Positions 11,423 through 23,700 of a stretch of 64,000 nucleotides of DNA are shown here, one piece after another (positions within the stretch are counted from its first letter, which is position 1; the number at the start of each line of letters is the position of its first letter). A program made the position numbers and the translations under genes. The stretch is from Aedes albopictus (Eukaryota > Arthropoda > Insecta > Diptera > Culicidae): positions 483,098,252 to 483,162,251 of the forward strand of contig NC_085137.1 of NCBI RefSeq assembly GCF_035046485.1, given 5' to 3'. Below the pieces are notes generated by a model. That model worked only from the letters and a program-made list of their open reading frames with translations, did not search any database and had not been told where the DNA came from.

Positions 11423-12652
11423 AATGGTCGGCGTTAAGTCAGAGGGGACCAAGTAACAAAATTGACAAAAATTAGATTTTTAAGGCATTTGATTAAAAAT
11501 TACTTTAGCTGTTTGGAACATTCACCCGGTTTTCCTAAAGTTGCAATTAACGAGAGTTATAGCACAATTTTCTTTTGATTGAACTGCGAAAATCAATAAT
11601 AGTGTGCAGTCAGAGTGGACCAAATGCTTGATGTTTATAAAATTGAAAAAATGTGTATTGGTTAAAATCCAATAATCAAAATAGTTTATCATCAAAATAT
11701 AATACGTGTCCAAATCGTATGACTCCCAAACGCATTTTCTAATGATTATAAATCAAGAAAGCACGTAAAAATCCACTTTATTATGGTCAATATTGTATTT
11801 TACAGATCATCGTGTAGAAGCAAATTGTGGCAATTTGCGTGCAGACAGAGTGGACCATGTGTCTCTAAGAAAAATAGTTGAAATTACCTTATTCTTCGCA
11901 AACCTTTCCAAATCAAAATATGTTTGTTTAGTAGCTGTTGGGCATCATATTGAAATGTACCAATACCCGTTTCGTGAAGAAATTGATTTTACTGGTTATT
12001 TAAGAATTGTGTACTTGGTTCACTCTGTCTGAACGAATTTTTGAAAAACGTCAGTCCTCTGAATAAATGATTATGAACTGTGTAACTACAATATTTCAAA
12101 AACTCACCAAACTATGAAAATACGTTCTAAAGTTGTAAGCTATTAAATGTTCAAGTTAAGAATTATTAAATAGCTCATTAATTGACTTCCCTTCATGTGA
12201 TATTGAGCTGTTGTACTTGGTCCACTCTGACGGAACATAAAAATTTAAAATGGTAATCAACAGTGTAATAACAGAAATATCAAATTTCAAACTTCCTGCT
12301 CGCATTATTCATCAATCCTATTAACTGTTGTCCTACTTGTGCATTATTTTTTCATTAAATATGTACAAATTTGAGTGTAAACTGTAGTTGGTTGTAGATT
12401 TTCCAACAATCGTTCGGTCAGAATGGACTAAGTACAAACAATTACTTAGCAATTTCTCGGTTTCAAGCTATTTTTACGTTTTTTCGCGATCAATACAGAG
12501 CGATGCTTTGATGAATAGTTATTAAGATTTATGGCAAAAATTCAAGAACATTTGTTGAAAAACTCAAAACTTATAGAGTTGCAAACTTTTAAGTCGTTTT
12601 TCTATAAATTAGGTAAAAGACACATGGTCCTCTCTGACTTAACGCCGACCAA
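11423..12652. mobile_element. 1.2-kb foldback element with iterated GTCAGAGTGGACCA motif
   Basis: Terminal inverted repeats read TGGTCGGCGTTAAGTCAGAG on both strands. The subterminal motif GTCAGAGTGGACCA recurs inside near 11609, 11845, 12005, 12213 and 12416 with mixed orientation. TA occurs near both ends, but the exact boundary is one base ambiguous. No transposase-length frame is present. Confidence 0.75.
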
Positions 12653-12779
12653 TATCGTGTGGGCGTATTTGACGAGAAAGGTACTCTAGGTGGGTTTATC
12701 CGGTTTTTTCAACACACATTCATTATGTATTCATGATCCAATTGTTGAACACTGGCATTACCTAAACTGTTAGTTTCAA

Positions 12780-13030
12780 AATCCAGTTCTAAAATTCCCG
12801 AATTCCAGTTCCAGGACTATTCCAGAGGGTCTCAGGGTTGCAGGAGCGGTTTTGGTGCGTTGCAGAGGTTTCAGGGTCGTTCCAGGGGTTTCATAGGTAT
12901 TCCGGGAATATCGGAAGTGTTGCCGGGGGTTTCATGGGGTTGTAGAAGTTTTCAGGGGCGTTACAGGGGTGTTTCACGGGATTAATGGGTTGTTCCAGGG
13001 GTTTTCAATGAGTTTCTGTGATGTTAAAAG
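12780..13030. repeat. Degenerate GTTCCAGGGGTTTCAG repeat (left part)
   Basis: Words such as TTCCAGGGG, GGGTTTCA and GTTGCAGGGG recur every 15-30 bp. The same array continues at 13510-13960 beyond an inserted foldback. Confidence 0.7.
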
Positions 13031-13033
13031 ATA

Positions 13034-13492
13034 CAGGGTCATTAGGCCAAAGGTTATTAGGCTAAGTGGTCATTAGGCCGAATGGTCATTAGGCCGAATG
13101 GTCATCAGCATGAATTGCAATTCCCAGTTTCATAACAGATCTGTTTTTTTTTTACCATTTTCATCACTTATTGGCCAAAAACTATTTCAACTAGAAAGAA
13201 TGACCTATGTTCAAAAAAAGGAAAATTCATGCTGAAGGTGACGGATTGAATTCCCAGTCGGTCTGGGAACTTTTAATAAAGCAATTTCCCTTGACTTCCT
13301 TGGTTATAGTGTATCTTTGTACCTGCTACACGATATACACATGGTACGTGGTCATTATTGGCTGCGGAAGCTCTCAGTTAAGAACTGTGGAAGAGCTCAT
13401 AGTACATTAATCTGAGGAGCAGGTTTTGTCCCAGTGGGGACGTAACGGCAAAAATGAGACCCAATGACCATTCGCCCTAATGACCATTCACT
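13034..13492. mobile_element. Foldback element with GGTCATTAGG ends
   Basis: The left end carries four iterations of GGTCATTAGGC(C/T)-type text. The right end carries the complement (CCCTAATGACCATTC and CCAATGACCATTCGCC). It splits the degenerate GGTTTCAG array, which continues on both sides, so it was inserted later. The 67-codon internal frame has no recognisable domain. Confidence 0.65.
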
Positions 13493-13504
13493 CCAGGTGT
13501 TTTC

Positions 13505-13960
13505 AATTGGATTTACGGACGGCATTCTAGGAGGTTTCAGGTGATTTCAGTGGTGTTCTCCAGGGGTGTTCAGGGGAGTTCAGGGGAGCATTGCAAGGAT
13601 TTAAGTGGATTTCTAGAGATTCAGAGCTATTCCAAAGGGTTTCAAGGACATTCCAGGATTTTTTAAGTAGTTTCATGAGCTTCCCAGGGAATTCAAGGAG
13701 TTTGAAAGAGGTTTCAGGTGGTGTTCTTGTGCTTATCATCGTTTCAGGGGGTTTCAGAGTGTTCCAGGGTTGTTCCGGAAGTTTCGGGGCGTTTCAGGAG
13801 TGTTTCAGTGGAACTCATGAAGTTTCAAAAACAGCAAGGACCTTCCAATGGGTTTCCATGGACATTTCAGGGGCTTCCGGGAGGTTATAAGGGAGTTTCA
13901 GGGGTCTCTGGAGTTTCCAGGTGCGTTCCATGTGATTTTAGGGGCATCCTCTCAATCCAT
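13505..13960. repeat. Degenerate GTTCCAGGGGTTTCAG repeat (right part)
   Basis: Continuation of the array at 12780-13030. The open frames that cross it are rich in Val, Ser, Phe and Gly because of the repeat, and are not genes. Confidence 0.7.
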
Positions 13961-14194
13961 CGGAAACGTCTTCGGAACCCTGCCAAAATTCCCTGTAAAA
14001 CCTTGATACACCCCAAGTAACAATCCCATAGTGTCAAAGGATAAGCAATTAGGGCGGAATTAAAAGGTATGAAACTGATTCGATGATTGGTTTTGTTTGT
14101 TTATTATTACGGTTTTATCACAGCTATAGCCAAAACTCACAATTTTATCATTTGTTTAACCTCCCGCAATCACCAACCACACATCACAACATTA

Positions 14195-14785
14195 AAGGGT
14201 GAGTCGTTAATTATTGTGCCACCCTAACTTCAACTGCTTCGCAAATTGTCTACAGTTAACGAAATGAAACCAAATTTTTACAGTAGTTTAGTATATGTAT
14301 GTATTTCAACTTTTTGGTATAGGTTCAAATTTAAAATGCGTTTTAATGCAATTCACGACATTTTCAATTAACGACCTCCGTGTGGACATGTTCAGGCTCC
14401 ACTTGAAACAAATAATTAAAGCTCTCTGGTTTGTTTATGCGCGTCGTGCCTGGTTTTTACCCAGCTCCAAGCTTATGTTTCACTGACAACCATTCCTGAA
14501 ACCTATTGACGAACATTAAGATGATCCGATAATGAATAATCATTAATTGTTCCAAGGCGCGATACCATGATTTTAGATTTTAGCATGTGATTGTACAACA
14601 TCTTTTTTAGAACTGGTAACTAAATGTATTCTATATCGACCGGAATCTCACTGATAACTGCTCAATTCATTATATGTAAACAATAGACTATAAGGAGAAA
14701 CTGTGCAAAATTTGGTTGATTTTGGTGAAGTAGGAAAAAAGTTACGTTAGTTTGAAAATGGCACAATAATTATCGACTCACCCTT
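14195..14785. mobile_element. 591-bp TIR MITE, TA target duplication
   Basis: TIRs of about 26 bp start AAGGGTGAGTCG and continue with TTATTGTGCCA on both strands. TA flanks at 14193-14194 and 14786-14787. The interior is unique, with no transposase. Confidence 0.8.
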
Positions 14786-14789
14786 TATT

Positions 14790-15590
14790 CACCTAACTGT
14801 CCGTGTCACATTTTCGGCCCGTTTCCAATGTCTTGTATGTCACGCACACCAGTCCAACTATCGCAATCCTCCAAGCTCACCTGGTTCGCTAACAACCGTG
14901 CCGCAGTCATGCATTTTTTCTCTCTTTTTTCTGCCAAATTGAATTCTGTATCAGAAACACTGATACAAAACATATATATGTTTATTTCATATTTACCAAA
15001 TAATGATTTTAATTAAAACATGTTTAATCATACATCAGATTAATTATTTAAGTTAGCTCTATTCTTACATCGACATCTGTTGGTAGTTAGGCAGAAGCTA
15101 TGGCCATCTTGCTTATGTTCGATTTTTGCCAATTATGGATACCGCCATATTGGAGAATTAGAGAACATGAAAGAAATAAAATATTTCATGATGATAGTAT
15201 TCACCATTTTTGAGGCGCGTTGATTTTGAAGGATAGAAAAAATAATAATAAAGATGAGCTGTCAAACAAAACACATGATCATCATCGAGGGAGGAAAAGT
15301 GTTCAACACAGTTTCAAAACAGTTTTATTGCTACCGTATTAAGAGCTTTGCAAAACTTCTTCTAGAGCGGTCCATTTAGGTTTTGATATATGAATCAGTT
15401 TTATTGGCAGTTGGTTGCGAAAATCTCTTAAAGAGCACAATAAATCTTAAATTGTTGCTTGGAACCTCTGAAACATTCCCTTGGAAGCTCCCTTGAACCA
15501 CCGGAAACCCCTCCGAGCACCTACTAAAACTCTCATGAAACTTAAAATTGAATATCTGACATATTTTAAAAAGACACTACACCGTCTTCA
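14790..15590. other. No feature recognised
   Basis: AT-rich spacer without supported genes or repeats. Confidence 0.4.
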
Positions 15591-15599
15591 ACAAGAGGT

Positions 15600-16412
15600 T
15601 GCACAGTAGTATGGTACACGCTTGTATGGGAAAAATAAATCCTCGCTCCAGTCGACTTTTTAGATCCCATTTAGGTCCCATATGAACTGTACAAAATTTC
15701 AGCGCAATCGGTGAAACTATAATTTAGCGCAAGCGGTTCAAAGTTTTCATAGGATTTACTATGGGAAAAGTTACACATTCAGATAAAAAATCCCAGAGGA
15801 CGTCCCTTGTCTCCTTAACTCAAATCGATCAATGTTTTGTGTAGAAAAATCAATTATGAAACTTTCCTTCGAAGACCGAAAAACAATTGGATGCTTGTGG
15901 AAAAAGTTATTGATTTATTACCGATTAGTGATCCAACGAACGGCTTTTTGTTTTGTTTTATCAGCAGCACTGCTGCTGCCGTTGTTGCATGGGGTGGCGG
16001 GAGGCATCACCACCCCCAGAAACAGCAGCAGCCAAGGCAGCAGCTACAGTGCTGCTAATAAAACAAAACAAAAAGCCGTTCGTTGAATCACTAATCGGTA
16101 ATAAATCAATAACTTTTTCCACAAGCATCCAATTGTTTTGCGGTCTTCGAAGGAAAGTTTCATAATTGATTTTTCAACAAGAAACATTGATCGATTTGAA
16201 TTAAGGAGACAAGGGGCGACCTCTGGGATTTTTTATCTGAAAGTGTAACTTTTCCCATAGTAAATCCTATGAAAACTTTGAACCGCTTGCGCTAAATTAT
16301 AGTTTCACCGACTGCGCTGAAATTTTGCACAGTTCATATGGGACCTAAATGGGATCTAAAAAGTCGACTGGAGCGAGGATTTGATATTTGTCCCATACTA
16401 TTGCACAGACTG
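15600..16412. mobile_element. 0.8-kb long palindrome (foldback element)
   Basis: Arms of about 370 bp are nearly perfect complements. Matching landmarks include TCGCTCCAGTCGACTTTTTA at the left and its complement at about 16360-16380, and CGAACGGCTTTTTGTTTTG beside the centre. The loop (about 15965-16050) is GC-rich and CAG/CTG-rich. The outermost 20 bp is diverged, so I could not assign a target duplication. Coding frames over it read the same arm from both directions. Confidence 0.8.
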
Positions 16413-16474
16413 AACGACCACTAAACATTAGACAACGGACAACACATGAAACACCCAGTGGTTGACAAAAAGTT

Positions 16475-16570
16475 TTCACCGACTGGAGCGGGAATCGAAC
16501 CGACACTCCGAGGCCTTACTACACGGCCAGACAACTGACGCCCTTAACCGCAAAGCCGTGACTTCAACTA
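16475..16570 (-). mobile_element. tRNA-like SINE head, minus strand
   Basis: On the minus strand there is an A-box-like GCGGTTAAGGGCGTCAG and a perfect pol III B box GGTTCGATTCC about 50 nt later. The acceptor arms do not pair well, so a SINE head or tRNA relic is likelier than a functional tRNA. Confidence 0.6.
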
Positions 16571-16824
16571 CCAGTATGAACTGTTCAATAGTTAACGAGA
16601 ATCGGTCAATATGTGCTTGTGTTGTTCGATAGGTTTACACGACTTTGCTGCTGCTCTGTTTTTGAATCGCGATTTAAGTTGTTCGTGGATTGGACAAAAC
16701 ATATTTGCCTATCATCAAGCCCGCAGGTTTAATCGTTCTTGCTTTTATTCATAGTGTACCCTGTATAAACGTCTTTCAAGTCTCGGTAAATTGATTTCAA
16801 TTTTAACGTTGTTTTCGGTTTGCA

Positions 16825-17576
16825 ATGGCAGAGGCCAGAAAGTGTAAGAAATGCTGCCAATCTATTGACAGTTATGCCGATCTGTTCACGGTTTGTGAAG
16901 GTGATTGTGCGGGTTTATTTCATGCCAGTTGCGTTGGTCTGAAAGACGAAGACATCGACTTCCTAACACTATCGCAGAATGCCTTGTGGATGTGTGATAC
17001 GTGCATGAGTAGGTTCCAAAAAATGAGAGAGGATATCCCAGTCAACACAGCAGACAAAACTGAGAGCACGAAATCGATCGAGCAAGAAATGAAGGATTTG
17101 AAAACAGCGGTGAACGGAATTTTGAACACTATTTCGAAAATTGTACCTACGGCCACGACTTCCCCGAATACACCATCGAATGTAGTGCACTCAACGCCGA
17201 TCGCGATCTCATCACACATGCTTTTCAATGGAACGAATGGATGTGTTGCAAGCGTGAGCAATTGTGATAGCGAAAGCCGGCCCCAAATAGAAGATGAAAT
17301 CAGAACAAACAACTACTATTTCGCATTGTTTCTCTCGAACATCAATCCATATGTTTCTGAGAGGGATGTACATCAAATGGTATCTCACGCGCTTGGCTTT
17401 AGTGAACCCGAGCGTCTGGATGTGACCAAACTGACGAAAAGGTGGAACGATCAAATGATGCCAGATTTCGTTTCATTTAAAGTAATTGTTAGTAGAAAAT
17501 GGAAATACCGAGCGATACCTAGATCCTTCGACGTGGCCTGTTAATGTGAAGTTTAAAGAGTTTGTTTGTAAGCATA
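16825..17576 (+). pseudogene. PHD-finger ORF1-like protein of a non-LTR element, frameshifted near its end
   Basis: A 239-codon frame starts MAEARKCKKC. Residues 7-60 form a C4HC3 PHD-type zinc finger: Cys7, Cys10, Cys24, Cys28, His33, Cys36, Cys57, Cys60. Residues about 80-115 look like a short coiled coil. A C-terminal domain follows (YFALFLSNINPYVSERDVHQMV, then DFVSFKVIV). The frame stops at 17544, but a +1 shift near 17500 opens a tail reading PSTWPVNVKFKEFV that ends at 17576 and fits the same domain, so I infer a one-base indel. PHD-type ORF1 proteins are known from insect CR1-like LINEs, where they bind element RNA. No endonuclease or reverse transcriptase follows. The downstream UTR-like DNA ends in an AAAT-repeat tail at about 17790-17810. 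A domesticated host gene is possible but less likely. Confidence 0.65.
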
Positions 17577-17812
17577 ACGACACTTGGCGATCTTGAATAT
17601 AAACGTGTATTGGGATGTAAAAATAGTTTGTTTTTTGTTTGATTTTTTGTAAGTATTATTGTATGGATTCGCCTATGAATGTATTTGATTCTGTACTTTT
17701 GATATTGTTTATTGTTATGTGTTCTGTTTGATTGTTAAATTAGTTTTAAGATATTCAATAAGACTTTATTGTCAGTTGGATTAAAGAAATATATAAATAA
17801 ATAAATATTAGG
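17577..17812 (+). other. 3' UTR-like region ending in (AAAT)n tail
   Basis: AT-rich sequence with AATAAA-type signals and a terminal ATAAATAAATAAATA run, which looks like the 3' microsatellite end of a non-LTR retroelement. It supports treating 16825-17812 as one retrotransposed unit. Confidence 0.5.
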
Positions 17813-17814
17813 AT

Positions 17815-20200
17815 TCGTTAGTTTAAGGAAGCTTTCAACATTTCTCCACTACATTATTTTCTTTTAGAAAATGGAATTTAAGGGAATTCAAATTCAATGG
17901 GAATTGTAAGAAATTACGGGATCAAGAGGATCCCTGGATATTCTTTCTACTACTGTGGAATTATTCACGAAAAACAAATGAAAATGAATATCCCAGCACT
18001 AACTATTTGACAATTACTCTAATTGTCTTTATGTATTTCTGATGGCATACCACTGAAGAAATAGATGAAAATATAACTAAAACTATATTTAAGTAAAAAG
18101 AAAAAAAAATTCACCCAAAACACATGACAGAAGTGTGTGTGTGTGACCTTAAATTCTTTTCCATAATATGCAGATAAATGTCACCCTGTTTTGTATTCTT
18201 GCAGAACACACTTCCCCACTTCGAAAACCAGAACCAGAAACTCTCGCCAAAACGTAACGGTTCACTCTTGATCTAACAGTCTAGCCTAGTATCACCTCGA
18301 TAGGGTTTGATACCCATTAAAAGCTATTTTCGAAATCACGAAAAAATGCAAATTTAACTGTACTTTCAACATACGCAAACACGTTCCGAGGCTCCAGCTC
18401 CAGCCACCAGCAGCAACAGTCAGAAGAACACGATTCTTGAAAGGGCCATAAAAATGCAAATCAACACCTTGCCTGCGAGAAAAAAAATTCAATCCCAAAG
18501 AGCGTCACCGGAATGGCAAAAAAACCTGAATTCCAATTTGCACGCCGACTCTGGAACAAACTCGATCAGTTGGTCAACCTGTCGCACACGGAAAAGAAGT
18601 TCAACGCCGGACGGAACACTGACTGCGGTTTCGATCGTGTGTTTCGATGTCCGCTGGTGACGGCGACGGGGGGCCAACACCGAGCCTAATTTGTTGAATA
18701 TTTCATTAGAGCGGGTGATTTACGGGTGTTCAAATGAACCTAATCGGGATTAAATTCTTGCTGCTTTAATGTCGACAGCGCCGTAAAAGTAGCAAATCAA
18801 TTTGTTTGGTGTTTGACTTTTCGGATGACCATTAAATTGCATGTATCAATCGCCATAATGGCATCGTTAGTCATTTCTCGTGGCGATAATGGCCACTCAT
18901 CGAGTTGTTGCATTCAATTCAGTCGATTTGTTGGGGGTTTATTGTCGATTGATTTTCTGACTTTTTCTGATGTGGTTTTGTGTGATAAGTGAACAGTTGT
19001 TAAATGCAGCTTATAATTTTGAAATTTTCCAAACTAAGTTTTGATCAGCACAATGTTAGTTCTAATTGGTATATTCAAAAACCTTTCATCTAAACCTTGC
19101 TATATTGTAGGCATAACGGATTTGTTCTTGAGAAAGTTTTCCATTGTTGGTCCCGTTCGATTCTAATTTTAGCCTGTTAAGACCTATTATTAACCGTGTC
19201 ACGTGCATCCAGACTAGCCAATGGCTAGTATCCATGCCAAATTCTGCTGAGAGTGGAAGGAAAAACCTTAATCAGTCAAACTAGAAGCTCGTGTATTCTT
19301 TTTCAAATTACTTTTGGTCAGAGTACTCAGCAGTCTCTCGGCGACGATGATGATCATGATTGTGACCATTACTCTGCGCTTCTCGTAGGTTTTCGGCTTA
19401 TACCGATCAAATAAAAATTAATGCACCTCGGAACAATAACGAGACGCACTCTTCTCATGTTGTATACCTACAAAGAGAAATACCAAGTCATGCTTCAATT
19501 TTCGGGAAGTTCAAGCCCCCGTACGTCTTAACAATCCCAGAAGAGATAGCATACGAAAATAACACAAAATTTGGGAGGAAATTGGTGTGAGAGATATCTT
19601 GTTTCTCCCAAACATATGACCATCATTGTGGATAATGTGAGCCCACAGAAACTAGGTTATCATAATCGCCAAATTGCCTGAAGGTGAGATCGACGAGAAG
19701 CCCGGACGTGCCAACACCGAGCCACCGAGTGGTCATGTTGATGTTATCCGGCAATCGCGTGAACCGCTCACATGGAATATGTCAGTTTTTGCCATTCCCA
19801 TTCCCACCCAACCCAATGTTGAGAGTTTGGTTGGATGCTTACAATCACTGAGCATCGATCTTAAGGTACCACATGCAGCTCGTGAGGAAACTGTGGCGGA
19901 TGACATTATCGCAAAATTACAATATCCGCTCGGAATTCCAAACAAGTGGTCCAGGCCAAACTGTGGGTCATAACTCACTTTTATTTAATGTCGGGAAAAA
20001 GTTTTTGGAAATAGGTCAATACGATTTGGGAAGGGCGCTAAAGAAACAAGAGATAATTTTGTGATTAGGTACTCAACAAAATACTTTGTTCATGAGACCC
20101 CCATGATGGGATTAGTCAGATCAAAACTCAAATTACCGTCTGGGATCATCCATTTTTTTTTTCACGGAAAAAATTATCAAAGATTCTTTCAGGAATTTGT
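17815..20200. other. No gene recognised; mostly unique sequence
   Basis: Contains a short (GT)n tract near 18133 and several frames of 60-100 codons (18454-18660 and 19674-19973 on plus). None has a domain, motif or repeat match I can support. The 19674-19973 frame is in relatively GC-rich DNA and could be a decayed exon, but there is no positive evidence. Confidence 0.35.
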
Positions 20201-20204
20201 TTAA

Positions 20205-21034
20205 CCCTCTAATACCCAACCCCGCCTTTAGACGGGGTATAGTTTGAGCATTTTTGTAATTTTTGTTTCGTGGAAAATCAAAATTTTTATATTTTTGGCT
20301 GAAATTTAGGACTGTTTTGTATATCTCAAAATGGTTTTGGTGTATTTTGAAGCGTAGGGTCTGGGACCATTTGGGCAGGAGCACCTATTTTGGGCACTTG
20401 CTGCTACAACTCAGCCAATTTTGAACCGATTGACTTGATTTTTGAAGCACGATCAGGAAGGCGCAGTATCTAGCTATGTTCAAAAATTCAAGTCAATCGG
20501 TTTGAAATTGACTGAGTTATAGCAGCAAGTGCCCAAAATAGGTGCTCCTGCCCAAATGGTCCCAGACCCTATTTACATTTTTTAAAAACCGTTGAAAAAT
20601 TGATGTTTTGGTCACCTTTCAGAAGTCATTGTTTATTTTATATTCAATCGCTGCAATTAACATGTTTTAAATTTTTCCCAAATCACTCTATCCTTGTTTA
20701 AGAGTTTAAGCGAATTGAATACACTCTAAAATTATTTTCCTTAAAATTACACGGAAAATAAAATTTTCTATGAAAAAAAATAAAAATAAAAATATTTCAA
20801 CAATAGTCATAAAATCTCAAAATGTTTTCATCTCAAAAAATCCGTACCCCGAATAGGCTTCCAGGAAAAATATAAAAGTGTGGGGATGTTTAAAAATAAA
20901 AATTAGAAAAATCAAAAACTGAAATTCACGAAATCGAGAATTAAAAAGAATCATCTTCCAAAACATATTTAAATCGATTTTAGATGACGAAAAATGATAT
21001 TTAGATCAAAATCAAAAATTTGGGTATTAGAGGG
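20205..21034. mobile_element. TTAA-flanked MITE (615 bp plus nested insertion), copy 1
   Basis: TIRs start CCCTCTAATACCCAA on both strands; TTAA at 20201-20204 and 21035-21038. Subtracting the nested 213-bp element and its TA duplication leaves 615 bp, the exact length of the second copy at 40759-41373, which lies in the opposite orientation. TTAA duplication with a CCC start is typical of piggyBac-type elements. No transposase is present. Confidence 0.9.
20357..20569. mobile_element. 213-bp foldback MITE nested in a TTAA MITE (copy 2)
   Basis: TIRs read GGGTCTGGGACCATTTGGGC. TA at 20355-20356 and 20570-20571. The other host MITE (40759-41373) shows the uninterrupted site: GCGTATTTACAT on its complementary strand. 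This fixes the insertion point and the 2-bp TA duplication directly. Confidence 0.95.
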
Positions 21035-21968
21035 TTAAGAGACAATTCCTCCGAAAACCCTTACATTCATTCTATCTGAAATACTGCTAGAAATTATGTC
21101 AGAAAAAAGCAGGAATTATCCATAATTTTTAAAACATCTGAAAAAAGTATATGCTATCAAATCATCATCAAGAAATGCTTCGAGCCAGCTGTTCGCCACT
21201 TTTCATCCTTTCCTAAATATATGATGCTTCAAAATTAGCTCAATTTTCTATGATTTGTTATGATCTTAAAAAAGTTCTATAAAGCTTTAAAACTAAAAAA
21301 AAATCATCTGTTCACCTCAAATTTGATATAAATGGCACTATGCATGTAGGATGTAGGCCCTTCATTTGTATTTCATAGTATGTTCCTAACTATGTCGAAT
21401 GCAAGCTACGAGACAAATTAATAAAATAGAAAAAGAAACCATAATTAACCTTTACGTACCCGACCCCCAACAACTCATTTTCAAAGTGCTAACATTTCGT
21501 CAATTTTCATCCGATTTTTTTTTAAGTCGCCCTCAATCGATCGTAAATTGGTGCTAGTTTATTACATTCCGGATTGTACTGGGGTCAGGTGGTGGGGGAG
21601 GGATCTGTTGGCCAAAAGTGATTATTTCGTGTGTTGTTGTGTTTGACATTTGAGAAGCCCCCGCGGAACCTGTTCCAGGTGTTTCGGAGCTGCCATATCA
21701 GCTGATACATACTTAAGTCAATTTTGTCTGCCCCATTATTTCTAAATCATGAAGAATGATACGTCGCTCGGCATGGTTTTGTTGCAAACCAGAAATGTCC
21801 GCGACAACACCCCCGTGAAATCTGTGCTATATGCATTGGCGGAGGCAAAGGGGGGCAAGGGGGGGGGGGGCACTTGACCCCCCTAACTCTAAATTTCCGT
21901 TTAAATTTCACTAGATACGCCAAAAAATGTTTCAGAAAAATTCACTTCACTTCACTGAACTGAACTGA

Positions 21969-21970
<2 letters not shown>

Positions 21971-22031
<61 letters not shown>
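21971..22031. repeat. (AT)n microsatellite
   Basis: Perfect AT dinucleotide run of about 60 bp. Confidence 0.95.
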
Positions 22032-22032
<1 letters not shown>

Positions 22033-22039
22033 TCAGACG

Positions 22040-23235
22040 TTCTTTGAACTTATTCTGGTAAGGCATGTTTTTCTAGCGATAGCATGATCGCTTTTGCATA
22101 GGGTAATAGCAGTTTCACTCTTTCGCGTTGGCATTCGATTGAGAACACTATAACAGACGTTTTAAGGTTGGAGTATGATTTCTTTTGAATTGAACTTTGC
22201 CTACTATTTGGCGTTTTCTTATCAGGTTTTTGCTGCACTCTAGGCCATGCTGCATTTCAGATGAAGCATTCACCAGCATTGTGCAAAAAATAAAAACGAT
22301 TTTTTGCTCAAAATCATAAAACCGATCATGCTACTGTATTTCTTTCACTATTCAATGCACTGTTAATACCATTTCACTTGAATAATAAGAGAAGAACAAT
22401 TCCAGTTGTGAATTAGAAAATTTCTTTCAATTGGTTAACAATTACTTCGCCGATAGTTCAACATTAAAAACAAATCGATGTCCAAAATCATGTAACTTGC
22501 ATCAAACATTTGGCTACCGTAAAACAGGATATCTTTAAAAATGCGGAAAACGTTGATTGTGCGGGAGGTATTGTATTTCGAATCTTATAACATAGATTAT
22601 GTCAATCAGTTAAGCAAAAAGCATACGTAGCTCAAAATAATACATATGAAGAGCCGTCTCAGAGGTATTTTGATGCAAATCAAGTTTATATGAAACTTTT
22701 TAGACAAAAAAAAATTGTAGATATTTTTGTCATTTATCAACGCCTTTAAACAATCTGCTCTAAAACTGCTTTTTGAGTATTTTTTCAAAGATTGGCCACT
22801 TATTCTCGGTAGATCAAGCATAGTAAAATCCAAATACGTCCCTGAATCTCTTAGCGAAGCGTGTTTTACGAATTGAAAGCAATTTTGTGAATTGGAACAG
22901 AAACCCCCATACACCGATAAATGCCTAAAAGTATGCAATGCCCTTGGATTTTCATCTAGTTTAAACTGTTGTGTTCAAAATGTGTTACAAAATCCAATCA
23001 ATCAGAACTCACTATGCGTAGCATGATCAAATGTTTATGACAAACATTATATTGTTTCTCAGATAATGGTTCTTGATAGCTAAATTCACCGAGTTTTAAT
23101 CAGTACTTCGCAAACGTACATAAGTATACAGCGAAAAATGAAATTATCTGGACAGGCAACATTTTCTCATTTAAAAAAAAAACTTCATTAAGTGCATCAA
23201 AAAATCACAAATTTGTACTGTAAGTTGATCATCTA
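22040..23235. other. No gene recognised
   Basis: AT-rich. The minus-strand frame at 22606-22938 has no recognisable domain. Confidence 0.35.
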
Positions 23236-23237
23236 GT

Positions 23238-23700
23238 CCACGGGTTCCCAACCGGTGGACCGCGGCCCCCTGGGGGGCCGTGAAGCCAGTCTAGGGGGGG
23301 CGCGATGTTACCAAAAAACTGTTAAGTTTTTATTCCATTTTGTGTAAATTATACTAATTTTTAATCTTGTATACCGCCATCCCCAAAAGCCACAACTTGA
23401 ACAACAAATGTTCAGTATAAAACGCCTTCAGAAGAAAAAATTTTCGGCTGCGCCGCTATTTTTCAGCTTCAACTCAAATTGAATATTCATGACATAATGT
23501 TTACGAAATGTGAGTGTCGAATAAAAAAAAGTATCATTGATCGTCGAAAATCCCTCAATCCCTAAATTTCTGGCTACGTCACTGTACGAAAAAAAACTCG
23601 GTTTCGTTCATTTAAATCATATTGTTTTACTTCAAAAAAATTTGATTGGGCCGCAGATGTTTTGACAATTCTTAAAGGGTCGCCACCTCAAAAAGGTTGG
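23238..23700. mobile_element. Possible hAT-like MITE
   Basis: The left end reads CACGGGTTCCCAACCGGTGG, close to the GGTTCCCAACC-type terminal repeats of many hAT MITEs. The right end near 23695 gives GGTTGGGAAGA, a partial complement. A GC-rich hairpin follows the left end. The target duplication is not resolved and the right TIR is diverged. Confidence 0.5.

Noticed and set aside
19674..19973. 99-codon plus-strand gene
   Set aside because: No domain, no supporting start or splice context, and an 81-codon antisense frame overlaps it.
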